Position numbers and translations under genes: made by a program. This document shows, in pieces, positions 10,039 to 20,691 of a stretch of DNA of 62,203 nt. This DNA is from Acaryochloridaceae cyanobacterium SU_2_1 (GTDB taxonomy: Bacteria > Cyanobacteriota > Cyanobacteriia > Thermosynechococcales > Thermosynechococcaceae): NCBI GenBank assembly GCA_012030735.1, contig JAAUUW010000001.1, positions 1-62,203 of the forward strand, in the 5' to 3' direction. The notes beneath the pieces were generated by a model, which saw only the letters and a program-made list of their open reading frames with translations, searched no databases and was not told where the DNA came from. Within the stretch, counting starts at the first letter, position 1. Each line of letters begins with the position of its first letter.

Positions 10039-10909
10039 TTGAGCTGATGTCTCCTCAACCTATCTAGATAATTTTTATTGGTTAATTGGCATAGTAGATC
10101 GGTCTAGGATGCAAAGTCTAAATTTAGAGCAACTTGGTAGCCCCTCATACGTTTTTACCGGCTGCGGTAAGGCGCTACCCCCTGGCAAGGGATTTTAATC
10201 CATCACGAAAACCTTAAGGATTTCCTCATCTTTCACTGCGAGATTACGATCCCCTCATCTTGGTTTAGCCAAACCTTCCGTCCTTGAGAGGGTCTACTGT
10301 CCTTAGTCTTTGGCTCTTTCGGCCCTTTGAGGTTGTTTATTATTCTAAGTTTGATTACTGAGAGAAATATTGCTTTATATTACGCAAATAAAGCATCTAT
10401 AAAAAACATTGCAACTTGTTGATCTGATTGCTAGGGTGTGCATATAAATCTTCTTATTACCTGTCCATCTCACTTGGGAGAAGAAATACCATGCTAGACA
10501 AGCATTTTCACTACGTATAAAGTTGGCAACACCTTCCCAGTGATAGTTTGGCACCCAGATGCTGATCCGTTGCCTAAATCCTAAGATTTACATTCTGTAA
10601 CTATTTACTCAGAATTAACTTCACTAAGGTTTGTTGACCTGTCGAGTTCAAGCACCGACAGCATGCTTTAGACCTTGTTCTTGAGCTTCATTCTGGAGCT
10701 CTACGTGCTGTCCTTGCCGCAGATGCCGGACAGGCATTTAAGAGAGATTTGGGTCTTTATTAATTCGCTCACTGGGTTTTGGAAGTCTAAAACCAGCCCA
10801 GATTTATATCCATCAAGAGTTGAGAGGACTCAGAAAGTCGCTGTTCCTTAGAACGAAGCTTTCTTCTCTCTATGCTTTTGCGCAATTGCATTTCAGGGGG
10901 TCATGATCG
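10039..10909. other. Long intergenic region with possible structured RNA
   Basis: About 870 bases with no convincing gene on either strand, AT-rich around 10330-10400. The right half contains a long imperfect stem (10657-10665 GACAGCATG with 10704-10712 CGTGCTGTC, inner GAGCT/AGCTC) and a small hairpin ATGCC-GGACA-GGCAT at 10723-10737. These could belong to a leader or a small RNA, or be fortuitous. Confidence 0.4.
10657..10737. ncRNA. Possible structured RNA element upstream of the SDR gene
   Basis: Two consecutive stem-loops: an outer stem GACAGCATG/CGTGCTGTC with an inner GAGCT/AGCTC stem, then ATGCC/GGCAT around a five-base loop. It lies 170 bases before a plus-strand gene and no frame runs through it. 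Nothing known matches, and the orientation is undecided. Confidence 0.2.
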
Positions 10910-11731
10910 ATGAAGATACAAGGAAAGACTGCACTGATTACCGGGGCTTCCCGTGGTATAGGTCGGGCGATTGCCCTCCAACTTGCCCAACAAGGGATAG
11001 AAAAAGTGATCCTGGTGGCTCGGGATCGCCATCGCCTCGCTGAGGTGGCCGCAGAAATTGCCAATTATGGGCCTGAGGCTGTTGTCCTCCCCCTTGATTT
11101 AACGGAAACGGTCAAGGTTAATATTGCGATCGCCGCTACCTGGCGTCAGCATGGTCCCATCCATTTACTCATCAACTGTGCTGGGATTGCTCACCAAACT
11201 CCCTTCATTCAAGCCCGCCTACCTCAAGTTCAAGAAGAATTATCTCTCAACCTAATGGGCATTTATACCATGACCCATCTGGTGGCCCGCCGGATGGCAA
11301 GCAAACGAGAGGGCCATATCATCAATGTCTCCAGCCTCATGGGTAAAATTGGCGCACCAACAATGGCTACCTACTCAGCCACTAAGTTTGCCATTTTGGG
11401 TTTCACTCAAGCCCTGCGCAGCGAACTAGCTGCCTACAACATTAAAGTCACAGCCTTACTGCCCTCACTCACAGACACTGATATGGCCAAAAATACTCAA
11501 CGGTTTCGCTGGGTGGCCTCCATGACCCCAGAACGGGTCGCCCAAGTATTAGTCACCGGCCTAGAAAAGGAATCCCCTGAGATTTTGGTGGGATGGCAAA
11601 GTCATGTAGCCGTTTTTGTTAATCGCATCGCTCCCCGCATCCTAGAGGGCTGGCTGCGTATGACAGCCCCAACGGCAGCAGCTAAGTCGAACTTTTCTAA
11701 ACTTCCTCCGTTAGCCAAACAAGGGTCATAA
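10910..11731 (+). CDS. Short-chain dehydrogenase/reductase (SDR)
   Basis: 273-residue classical SDR using NAD(P)H. Visible motifs: cofactor loop TGASRGIG (11-18), NCAGIA (near 89-94), structural Asn 114, catalytic Ser 141/142, Tyr 155 and Lys 159 in YSATK. The arginine in VARDRHR after strand two suggests NADPH preference, an inference. It begins with ATG at 10910. It lies before pdhB on the same strand, separated by about 70 bases that hold a small hairpin. The substrate cannot be read from sequence; FabG-like or sterol/ketone reductase roles are possible. Confidence 0.85.
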   Translation: MKIQGKTALITGASRGIGRAIALQLAQQGIEKVILVARDRHRLAEVAAEIANYGPEAVVLPLDLTETVKVNIAIAATWRQHGPIHLLINCAGIAHQTPFIQARLPQVQEELSLNLMGIYTMTHLVARRMASKREGHIINVSSLMGKIGAPTMATYSATKFAILGFTQALRSELAAYNIKVTALLPSLTDTDMAKNTQRFRWVASMTPERVAQVLVTGLEKESPEILVGWQSHVAVFVNRIAPRILEGWLRMTAPTAAAKSNFSKLPPLAKQGS

Positions 11732-11751
11732 GGCCTTAGACCGTAGCACAG

Positions 11752-11766
11752 GAAAGCCCCGCTTTC
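11752..11766. terminator. Small hairpin between the SDR gene and pdhB
   Basis: GAAAGC-CCC-GCTTTC, a perfect six-base stem with a three-base loop, between the SDR stop and the pdhB start. No T tract follows on the plus strand, so this could be an attenuating or processing hairpin rather than a terminator. Confidence 0.3.
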
Positions 11767-11800
11767 TGCTAACGTATCCATAGTGTTTGGCTAAGACATT

Positions 11801-12787
11801 ATGGCTGAAGTATTTTTATTTAACGCGCTTCGCGACGCAATTGATGAAGAAATGGCCCGCGACAACACTGTCATGGTGATGGGCGAAGATGTGGGACATT
11901 ATGGTGGCTCTTATAAGGTGACAAAGGGCCTGTATGACAAATATGGAGAGCTAAGAGTCTTAGATACACCGATTGCTGAAAACAGCTTTACAGGTATGGC
12001 TGTGGGTGCTGCCATGACAGGCCTAAAGCCCATTATCGAAGGCATGAATATGGGCTTTTTGCTACTCGCCTTCAATCAAATTGCCAATAATGCAGGGATG
12101 CTGCCCTATACCTCAGGGGGTAATTTCACGATCCCGATGGTCATTCGTGGGCCTGGTGGTGTTGGTCGGCAGCTCGGTGCTGAGCATTCCCAACGATTAG
12201 AAGCCTATTTTCAAGCGGTACCAGGCCTTAAAATCGTGGCCTGTTCTACGCCTTATAACGCCAAAGGGTTACTCAAGGCTGCCATTCGAGATCCTAATCC
12301 AGTACTGTTCTTTGAACATGTGCTGCTCTATAACCTCAAGGAAGAATTGCCCGATCAGGAATATATATTGCCCCTTAACAAAGCAGAGGTGGTGCGCTCT
12401 GGCAAAGATGTCACAATTTTGACCTATTCTCGCATGCGCCAGCATGTGCTGCAAGCAACCAAAACCTTGACCCAACAAGGCTATGACCCCGAGGTGATAG
12501 ATTTAATTTCCCTCAAGCCCTTAGACTTTGAGACCATTGGCGAATCTGTTCGTAAAACTCATCGCGTGATTGTTGTGGAAGAATGCATGCGCACCGGTGG
12601 CATTGGGGCAGAGATTGTTGCCTCTATTAATGATCGGCTATTTGATGAATTAGATGGACCCGTGATCCGGTTATCCTCTCAAGATATTCCCACTCCCTAC
12701 AATGGCATGCTAGAGAGCTTGACGATTATCCAACCGGCCCAAATTGTCGAGACCGTTCAGCAAACAGTACCGCTCCAGGTCGCCTGA
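11801..12787 (+). CDS. pdhB: Pyruvate dehydrogenase E1 component, beta subunit
   Basis: Beta subunit of the TPP-dependent E1 that decarboxylates pyruvate and passes the acetyl group to lipoyl-E2. The 328 residues begin [19 protein letters not shown] and contain [29 protein letters not shown] and the C-terminal [14 protein letters not shown], all typical of cyanobacterial and plastid PdhB. The alpha subunit gene is not next to it, which is usual in cyanobacteria. It is followed by secD and secF on the same strand, an arrangement seen widely in the phylum. Confidence 0.95.
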   Translation: MAEVFLFNALRDAIDEEMARDNTVMVMGEDVGHYGGSYKVTKGLYDKYGELRVLDTPIAENSFTGMAVGAAMTGLKPIIEGMNMGFLLLAFNQIANNAGMLPYTSGGNFTIPMVIRGPGGVGRQLGAEHSQRLEAYFQAVPGLKIVACSTPYNAKGLLKAAIRDPNPVLFFEHVLLYNLKEELPDQEYILPLNKAEVVRSGKDVTILTYSRMRQHVLQATKTLTQQGYDPEVIDLISLKPLDFETIGESVRKTHRVIVVEECMRTGGIGAEIVASINDRLFDELDGPVIRLSSQDIPTPYNGMLESLTIIQPAQIVETVQQTVPLQVA

Positions 12788-12858
12788 CACACTAGGTCTT
12801 ATGCCTAGATTAGGAAGCTTCTATTATTCTCTCCTTTATCAGAGATAGGTCCCTCACA

Positions 12859-14292
12859 GTGATTAGACAACAAAGATTTCTGCTTGCCCTGATTGCCCTG
12901 ATTGTCTGCGGCGCATTAATAGTAGTGACTCCCATTGGTAAGCAATTTGGTTTTGGCAAAGTTAATTTGGGCCTTGATCTGCAAGGAGGGACTCAGTTGA
13001 CCCTCCAAGTCAAACCGACGGAGGAGGTCAAGAATATTGATGACCAGGTGATGGCTGCTGTGCAAAGCGTGGTGGCTAATCGCTTGGACCCGGAAGGGGT
13101 CTCTGAGATTTCTGTTCAAGCCACCAGTAATCAACAGATTCTGGTTCAGTTACCAGGGGTGAGTGATCCTAAGGAAGCGGCAAAGTTGCTGAGTCAAGTG
13201 GCAAAGCTTGATTTCCGACGCCCTAACAATGCGAAGGTTGCCCAGTTAAATGTGCGGCAGAGCGAGTTAAGGAAATTACTGGCCCAGCAAGAACAGACCG
13301 AAAAAGAAGGCAACAAAGAGGCGATTGAGAAACTAAATATAGATATTAAGCAAAAGGAACAGCAAGTTGCGGACTTGCGAAGCCAATATTATGAGAAGAC
13401 CAACCTAACCGGTGAAGATTTAAGAAATGCCGGTTATTCCCCTTCCCAAGGGCAGCCAGATCTATGGGATGTCACCCTCCAATTTGATCCCGATGGCGGT
13501 CGGAAATTTGCCGAATTGACTAAGAGCATTGCTGGCACTAGGCAACCCATGGGGATCTTTTTAGATGGCAAGGTCATTAGTGAAGCCACCGTTGAAGAGA
13601 AATTTAAGGAAAATGGGATTACGGGTGGCGCTGCTGTGATTACGGGGAACTTCACCCTAGAGAAGGCCCAATTACTGGCCAATCAACTGAAGGGTGGTTC
13701 CCTGCCAGTGCCAGTGACCATTGAAGAGATTCGGACTGTGGGTGCTTCCTTGGGCCAAGAAAGTATTCGCCAAAGTATCTATGCTGGGCTGGGTGGCTTA
13801 GTCTTGGTTCTAATTTTCATGGTCTATTATTATCGGTTGCCAGGGTTGATTGCCGATATAGCCCTTTGTATCTATGGGTTGTTGACCTTTGCAGCCTATG
13901 TGCTACTGGGGGTAACCCTTACTTTGCCGGGAGTAGCAGGTTTCATTCTCAGTATTGGGATGGCGGTGGATGCAAATATTCTTATTTTTGAGCGAACTCG
14001 GGAGGAGTTGCGCGACGGCAAGACACTTTACCGGTCTATTGAGTCAGGTTTCTATCGGGCCTTTTCCAGTATTCTAGATGGCAATGTGACGACCTTGATT
14101 GCCTGCGCTGCGCTCTACTGGCTGGGATCTGGTCTCGTGCGAGGCTTTGCCCTAACGCTAGGGATTGGGGTGGTGGTGAGTATGTTTACGGCACTGACCT
14201 GTAGCCGTACGCTGATGTTTACAGCAATTGGTTTTCCGAGTTTACGGAAGCCAGAATTATTTGACGCTAAAAGGGCTAAGGTTGTTTCATGA
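12859..14292 (+). CDS. secD: Protein translocase subunit SecD
   Basis: Membrane protein that with SecF uses the proton gradient to help pull proteins across the membrane after SecYEG. Starts at GTG 12859. It has one N-terminal membrane segment, then [18 protein letters not shown] (conserved D1 block), a large periplasmic domain and a C-terminal bundle of five membrane segments with [16 protein letters not shown] charged coiled-coil segment (about residues 130-185) is inserted in the periplasmic domain, making it longer there than E. coli-type P1 heads but in line with what cyanobacterial forms can carry. The stop overlaps the secF start by ATGA. Confidence 0.95.
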   Translation: MIRQQRFLLALIALIVCGALIVVTPIGKQFGFGKVNLGLDLQGGTQLTLQVKPTEEVKNIDDQVMAAVQSVVANRLDPEGVSEISVQATSNQQILVQLPGVSDPKEAAKLLSQVAKLDFRRPNNAKVAQLNVRQSELRKLLAQQEQTEKEGNKEAIEKLNIDIKQKEQQVADLRSQYYEKTNLTGEDLRNAGYSPSQGQPDLWDVTLQFDPDGGRKFAELTKSIAGTRQPMGIFLDGKVISEATVEEKFKENGITGGAAVITGNFTLEKAQLLANQLKGGSLPVPVTIEEIRTVGASLGQESIRQSIYAGLGGLVLVLIFMVYYYRLPGLIADIALCIYGLLTFAAYVLLGVTLTLPGVAGFILSIGMAVDANILIFERTREELRDGKTLYRSIESGFYRAFSSILDGNVTTLIACAALYWLGSGLVRGFALTLGIGVVVSMFTALTCSRTLMFTAIGFPSLRKPELFDAKRAKVVS

Positions 14293-15281
14293 AGCTGAAT
14301 GTCAATAAGCAACGGGGTCTGTGGTGGTCGCTCTCGGGTGCTGTTATTTTGGCCGGTGTGATTGCCATGGCCTTATCTTGGAATGAATTTAAGGCTCCTC
14401 TGCGACCAGGTTTAGACTTTTTGGGCGGTACTCGGTTGCAATTGGAGCGGGATTGTCGTCAGCCAGGGAATTGTGACCTGCCCATTGATGTTGCTGACAT
14501 TCGCCAAGTTTTACAGGAGAAAAATCTAGGTGCCAATAATATCCAAATTTTGGGCAAGGAAAAACAAGCTGTTGCCATTCGCACTCCGCCCCTAGATGAA
14601 GCGAGTCGGAACGACCTTAAGGATGCCTTGACTAAGAAATTGGGCAAGCTTGATGCAAATAAGTCACAAATTGATACTGTTGGCCCCACCCTCGGTCGAC
14701 AGCTCTTCACCTCCGGTCTGTTGGCGCTGCTGCTATCTTTTCTGGGTATTGTCGTCTATTTGACCTTCCGATTTCAGCTAGACTTTGCTCTCTTTGCGGT
14801 TGTGGCCTTGTTCCATGATCTACTGGTGACAGTAGGTGTCTTTTCGATCTTGGGGCTTACCCAGGGGGTAGAGGTTGATAGCTTGTTTATTGTGGGGTTG
14901 CTGACCATCATTGGTTTTTCGGTCAACGACACCGTGGTTATCTATGATCGGGTCCGTGAGAACCTTAAGTTGACTCCCCATCTTTCTGTAGCTGAAACTG
15001 TTGATAATGCTGTGAATCAAACTCTAGGACGGTCTATTAATACGAGTTTGACCACAGCTTTGCCCTTAGTGGGTATTTTTGCCTTTGGAGGAGAAACCTT
15101 AAGGTATTTTGCCTTAACTTTGATGGTTGGCTTTGTAGCTGGGGTATACTCTAGTGTTTTCATTGCTAGCACCTTGCTGACTTGGTGGCGAGAGCGTCAA
15201 GGGCAGGGCAGAGGTGGGTATAATTCTACAGTCCTTAATTCCAATAGTGCGCTCTCTGATGCTAGCCCTGAAGAACTGTAA
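14289..15281 (+). CDS. secF: Protein translocase subunit SecF
   Basis: 330-residue partner of SecD. It has an N-terminal membrane segment, the motif [14 protein letters not shown], a short periplasmic domain and five C-terminal membrane segments including [17 protein letters not shown], the SecF signature. The ATG overlaps the secD TGA (bases 14289-14292), showing translational coupling. A Ser-rich tail follows the last helix. Confidence 0.95.
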   Translation: MKLNVNKQRGLWWSLSGAVILAGVIAMALSWNEFKAPLRPGLDFLGGTRLQLERDCRQPGNCDLPIDVADIRQVLQEKNLGANNIQILGKEKQAVAIRTPPLDEASRNDLKDALTKKLGKLDANKSQIDTVGPTLGRQLFTSGLLALLLSFLGIVVYLTFRFQLDFALFAVVALFHDLLVTVGVFSILGLTQGVEVDSLFIVGLLTIIGFSVNDTVVIYDRVRENLKLTPHLSVAETVDNAVNQTLGRSINTSLTTALPLVGIFAFGGETLRYFALTLMVGFVAGVYSSVFIASTLLTWWRERQGQGRGGYNSTVLNSNSALSDASPEEL

Positions 15282-15296
15282 CGGCTTCCTTTGGCT

Positions 15297-15728
15297 ATGA
15301 GTGAGCATCTAGGCCATTCACCCTTAAATGGGACTGTTCCAGATCCCAGCCAAGATCCTCGCTTCCAGGCTGAAGTACAACGGTTATATCAACTGACTCT
15401 TTATACCCGCTGGTTAGTGGTGGGGAGCTTATGGTTGACGGTGGGTTGCCTGAGTGTGTGGAGTTTGCGCAGTTCTATCCAACTATGGTTGGATCATTTT
15501 ACCTGGGCTGCGGTTAAATATACCTTGGCTTATAACCGGATAGCTGCCATTGGTTTAGGGCTATGTTTGGGTACGACCTTTGCCGTGCTGCTCTGGCAAA
15601 GCCGGATTATTTTATGGGGGCTGCCGAGCCAGGAGCAGTATCGTCTTACCCAACGGGTGATGATGATTCGTACCCAGGGTCAAAGCCATCCTCTATGGCG
15701 GTGGGTTTGTAAAGAGGCGAAGCATTAG
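15297..15728 (+). CDS. Small conserved membrane protein after secF
   Basis: 143 residues from ATG 15297, 15 bases after secF, so probably in the same transcript. Two hydrophobic segments (about residues 38-60 and 85-108) are separated by a stretch rich in aromatic residues; the N terminus carries acidic and proline residues and the C terminus is basic. No enzymatic motif. I do not recognise a named family, but position and hydrophobic pattern make it a credible gene. Confidence 0.7.
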   Translation: MSEHLGHSPLNGTVPDPSQDPRFQAEVQRLYQLTLYTRWLVVGSLWLTVGCLSVWSLRSSIQLWLDHFTWAAVKYTLAYNRIAAIGLGLCLGTTFAVLLWQSRIILWGLPSQEQYRLTQRVMMIRTQGQSHPLWRWVCKEAKH

Positions 15729-16385
15729 GTAGGGTGCTGGCCTTAGTGGTGCAGAAAGGTCCTGAACCCCTGATCTGTTAATGATCTTGGACTGTTTCTT
15801 GCAAACATCAAACTCTGTGACCTTGGAAAACACAATCCGATTGCTCATCGGCGTTGCTTTTTTGCGATGCATAAGCAGTTTTGGGCTTAGTGCGTGGAAA
15901 AGGGGCAAGGTCACTCATCCCTGCGCAGATCTCTGGCAGACCAGGTTGATCGATACAGTTTTGGTACTCAGGGATTGACGATGGATGCGGCCAGTACTGC
16001 CCCTTAAGGCGTGATAATTCCGCGGGATACTGCCAATAAAGGGTTCTAGTTCAGATTGAATGGAAATCAATGAAAGCCTTGCTAAGCATGGATTTCACAG
16101 TGCTACTCATGTCTCGGTGAGCCAATGCTCCGTCGAAGTTGATGGGATTTTACAGTGAGGAATTCCAGTCAAAAATATAAGTTGCCAAGAGTGATCTTAT
16201 TCCAGGAAATAGGGCCACCTAGATGGGCATACTTATATAAAGGGAGCCTTAAATTGATTAGGAAATATGGTAGCGGGATTTTTCTCTAAGCTAATTCAAC
16301 AGCAAAAAAAGACTTAGCCCTTAGGGTTTCAAGCTTCTATACTATGCTGCCAACAACCCTTAATTAACTTTTAATTATTGCTGAT
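15729..16385. other. Intergenic region before the c-di-GMP signalling gene
   Basis: About 650 bases. Short open frames exist on both strands around 15690-15980 but none has a ribosome binding site or a recognisable product. The last 200 bases are AT-rich and probably hold the promoter of the following gene. No tRNA or long hairpin seen. Confidence 0.45.
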
Positions 16386-18501
16386 ATGGCTATTATGATG
16401 CAACCAGCTAATACTCCGTTGATCTTAATTATCGATGATAACCTTACGAATCTAGAGGTGATGTGCGAAACATTGAGTGACGCTGGGTACGAAGTTGCGA
16501 TCGCACGTCTGGGGAACGAGCAATTCGGCAAATCCAACACAGCTCTCCCGACCTGATCCTTCTCGATATCATGATGCCTGAAATGGATGGCTATGAAACC
16601 TGCAAGATCATTAAAAATAATTCCATATCGGCTTCGATTCCGATCATCTTTATGACAGCCTTAGCGGATACTAGCAATAAGGTTAAGGGTTTTGAGCTAG
16701 GTGCAGTTGACTATATTACAAAACCCTTTCAAGAACCAGAACTACTGGCCAGAGTGAGAACACACCTCAATTTGAGACAAGCAGAACTGCAGTTGCGCCA
16801 AAGCGAAGCTCAGATGGAAAATATCCTTAACTCCTTAGAAGAAGTTGTATGGTCTGCAACCCTTGATTTTTCCCAGTTTATATTTCTGAATCCTGCCGTA
16901 AAAACATTTTTGGCTGCTCCGCCGATGAACTGATTGCTTCACCCCACCTCTGGTTCGACATGGTGCATCCCGAAGATAAAACCCGCCTGAAGCAAGCGCT
17001 TCAGCGACTAAGTGCACAATCTGCCATTGGCCTTGAATATAGAATTATTGACAGAACTGGAAACATAAGATGGCTTAAAATTCGAGCCCAAAGAAATAGT
17101 GCTTTGGCTAAGAACCAAGCGGATCGAATCGATGGAGTTGTACATGATATCAGCGATCAAAAGCGAGTTGAATATCATTTATCTTACGAAGCCTATCATG
17201 ACAACTTAACAGCATTAGCCAATCGCAATAGCTTCATTCGCCAAAGCAACCAGCTTCTACACGCCTTCAAAGAAAATCCAAGCGAAAGATTCGCGGTATT
17301 GTTTATCGACTTAGATCGGTTTAAACGGATTAACGATAGCCTTGGCCACTATGTTGGCGATCAACTATTACAACAAGTCGCCAAGCGGCTACAACAATGC
17401 CTGCGTCCCTTTGATCTCATTGCTCGAATTGGAGGAGATGAGTTCGCCATCCTACTGAAAAATCTTTCACAGCCGGAAGATCCCATCATTGTTGCAAAAC
17501 GTATTCACTCCCAACTGACCGAAGCAATTCGGATTGAAAATCAAATCTTTTTTGTATCTGTAAGTATAGGCATTGTAATTGCTAGTTTCCGCCACGCAAG
17601 TGCTGAAGAACTTCTACGAGATGCTGATATCGCCATGTATCAGGCCAAAAAAGAGGGAAAAGCTCGTTATCAACTCTTTAATGAGTCAATGCATATTGAT
17701 AGCGTCCGCCGACTCGATCTTGAACGCGATTTAAGGATAGCACTGAATAACCAAGAAATTACACTCCATTATCAGCCCATTGTAAATCTAGAAACTCAGG
17801 TTGTCACCGGATTCGAAGCCCTAGCTCGATGGACACACCCCCAAAAAGGATTTATTTCTCCGGCAGACTTCATTCCTATCGCTGAGGAAAGTGGCCTAAT
17901 AGTAGAATTAGGAGAGCAGATACTCCGGCAAGCATGCCATCAATTAAAACAATGGAACAGTTGTTTCCCAGAAGTATCGACTTATACCATGAGTGTCAAC
18001 CTCTCTGGCAAGCAACTTCAAAGTCTTAGTTTTATTGATACTCTGGATGAAATTTTAAATGCAAATAATATTTCTGGGCATCAATTAAAGCTGGAAATAA
18101 CCGAAAGTCTACTCATGGATAACCATGACTCTATATTAACCCTATTAAACAGCCTTTTAAAACGGGATATTACCCTTAGCCTAGATGATTTTGGAACAGG
18201 ATATTCTTCATTGAGCTATCTTCATCGTTTTCCCCTGAGTGAACTCAAGATTGATCGTTCTTTTGTTAGCCGTATTGAAGACGATATCCAAAGTCAAGAA
18301 ATTGTCAAAACTATCTTAAATTTAGCTAATACTCTCAACATGAGTGTTGTTGCCGAAGGAGTAGAGACGCTAGGACAACTGAAGTACCTCAAAATTCTAA
18401 AATGTAATAAAGCACAAGGGTACTTATTCTATAAGCCCTTATCCAAAACTGATGTTGATAAATTACTTGAAGATCACGCTAACCATTGGATGAGTGCATG
18501 A
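16386..18501 (+). CDS. Response regulator with PAS, GGDEF and EAL domains (two frameshifts)
   Basis: Bifunctional c-di-GMP enzyme under phosphorelay control. REC domain with phospho-Asp in DLILLDIMMPEMDG and ITKPF (residues 1-130), PAS domain with VHPEDKTRL (about 145-260), GGDEF domain with intact GGDEF and an RPFD inhibitory site five residues before it, then EAL with intact EALARW, DDFGTGYSS and KIDRSF. Both catalytic halves look active. A base is missing near 16504 (VAIA-TSGERAIRQI) and another near 16905-16911 in an A/T run (KT-FGCSADELIASP). Restored length is 705 residues. It lies 67 bases before a histidine kinase on the same strand, a likely partner. Confidence 0.88.
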
Positions 18502-18568
18502 TCAACCTATTGACAAAAATATTATTGAGGAAAAATACTAAAATAAGCACCAAAGATTGGATGTAAAT

Positions 18569-20247
18569 ATGCCTCGCAAAACTATAGATAAAGATGTTTT
18601 TGCTGAACGTTTATTGCAAGGAGTTTCAGAGGCAACACGTTCTCTTTTGATGATTCGAAACTATAAAGAATCGATTCAGTTAGCCCTTGAAATTTTAGGC
18701 GACGCAACTCTGGTTGACCGTGTTTATGTATTTAGACTTCATGCTCATTCTACGACCAATATCTTAGTTGCAAGTCAAAATTGGGAATGGGCTAAGGATA
18801 AAATGCTTGCTGAGATTAACAATCTTAACTTACAAAATCTTCCCTTTTTAGACATTTTCCCTCGTTGGCATCAAAAATTATCAGTGGGACAGTCTATTTC
18901 TGGAATGTTGATAATTTTCCTGAACAAGAACAAGAGATTCTCCAGCCACAAAACATTCTTTCGATTGTAGTTGCACCCATCATGATCCAAGATCATTGTT
19001 GGGGGTTTATGGGGTTTGATGACTGCCAAAATGGTCATGATTGGACCCGAAGTGAGGTCGCCGTTTTAGAAGCGACCGCCCATAGCTTTGGCGGAGCAAT
19101 TGCTCGTTTTGAGGCCGAAGAAAGTCTTAAAGAAACAAATAAGATCCTCACAAGGCAAGCTGAGGAACTACTAGCAGCTAAAGAGGTGGCTACTCAAGCG
19201 AATCGCGCTAAGAGCATGTTTTTGGCAAGTATGAGTCATGAGCTACGAACCCCTCTTAACGGAATCTTAGGTTATAGCCAGATTCTTCAGCGGTCCTCTG
19301 TCCCAGAATCAAACGAAGCGCGAGGTATTGAGGTTATTCAACAATGTGCAAACCATCTGCTTACTCTGATTAACGACATCCTAGACTTTACCAAAACTGA
19401 AGCTGATCAACTCACTATTTCACCTGTCTCAGTAAATTTATCTACATTTCTGAATGAAACTGCTGATATATGCCAAATACAATCAAATCAAAAAAAGATT
19501 ATTTTTAGAAGAGACTTTTCGCCAGAATTACCAGAAAAAGTCTCTGTAGATGCCCAACATCTTCGCCAAGTCCTCTTGAATCTTTTGAGTAATGCTATTA
19601 AGTTTACAGATGCTGGTCAAGTTACCTTATCGGTGATTGCAGAGAAAAACCTGTCAACTTCAGATACAAAGCATTTGGATAGTTCCGTTGCCAGCATTTA
19701 TTTTGCTGTTATCGATACTGGGGTTGGCATATCATCTCAAGACATAGAAAGAATCTTCAATGCCTTCGAACAAGTTGGCGATTTAGGCCGTAAAGCAGAT
19801 GGAACAGGATTAGGACTCTATATTAGTCAGCGAATAATATCTGCAATGGGCAGCTCTATTCAGGTTGAATCCCATGTGAAATCTGGCAGTATCTTTTCCT
19901 TTGTCCTCGATTTACCCATCATCGGCAACCAGCCGAGATCGCTTAATACTCTGGCAGGAGAAGCCTGCTTAATTGATGTCACAGAAAATAGCGTAGAGGT
20001 TAGTTTTTCTGATTCTGATCCATATTCAGCAGAAATAAATATACCCCCCACTGATACTTTAAAGTATTGTTTGCAGTTGGCTCAGTCAGGACGATTAAAA
20101 AAGTTGATTCAGTATGTTGAGTTAGCCTCTCAAATGCAACCAGAAAATGCCCAATTTCTGCAAAAAATCATTGACTTGGCATTAAAATATGATGTTGACG
20201 AAATTGAAGAATTGCTGAGTTTACACCTGAAGCCATCGCATTTATAG
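18569..20247 (+). CDS. GAF-domain sensor histidine kinase (one frameshift)
   Basis: Soluble hybrid-less histidine kinase of 559 residues after correction. N-terminal GAF-like domain (about 20-175), a coiled-coil linker, HisKA with the phospho-His in [17 protein letters not shown], and HATPase_c with N box [13 protein letters not shown]1 DTGVGI and G2 GTGLGLY. A tail of about 110 residues follows and has no REC or HPt signature that I can see. One A is missing at 18904-18905 (needed for [13 protein letters not shown]). ATG 18569 is chosen over the in-frame TTG at 18557. No membrane segments, so it probably senses a cytoplasmic signal; likely works with the preceding response regulator. Confidence 0.86.
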
Positions 20248-20461
20248 GTAAGGTTATTGGTCAAACAGCAAAAGATCAGTATAAATACCAATGAATTGTA
20301 TCTTTTTCTATGCTCTAAAAATAAATAATTTTTCCTAATTTATATAAATCTCATGAATGTATTTATTCTTGGAAAAATTATTTTGAGTAAATGTATTTTG
20401 CGAAAAATATTGACCATACTAAATTGTATGACATTCGCTAAAATATATTCTTGCAATAGAG

Positions 20462-20665
20462 ATGAATAAAGAAAACAAGGCCTGTGGTAATTGTTATCAC
20501 TTTGATGACCTGCACAATATGTGCCAAAAATTTACCGTTAGATATCCGTTTGGAAAGGTCTATCTGACGCGCTACCAAGACTCACAGATTTGTCGCACAG
20601 AGTATCTTCCCAGACCGATGACTTGGGACAGTAACCTTTCAGTCAACGTAGAGCTAAAAAACTAG
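20462..20665 (+). CDS. Small Cys-rich protein
   Basis: 67 residues beginning MNKENKACGNCYHFDDL. Four cysteines (CGNC pair, then C at about 21 and 44) suggest a small metal-binding or redox module, but the last spacing is loose. The gene starts at an ATG with a weak purine stretch before it and its AT content matches the AT-rich flank. It lies 214 bases after the kinase and ends 27 bases before a convergent gene. No family recognised. Confidence 0.5.
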   Translation: MNKENKACGNCYHFDDLHNMCQKFTVRYPFGKVYLTRYQDSQICRTEYLPRPMTWDSNLSVNVELKN

Positions 20666-20691
20666 TAAAAGATTCCCGTGGCTGCCCTCTC

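Noticed and set aside
15693-15978. Two short frames on opposite strands after the secDF cluster
   Set aside because: They overlap each other, have no start signal and encode no recognisable product.
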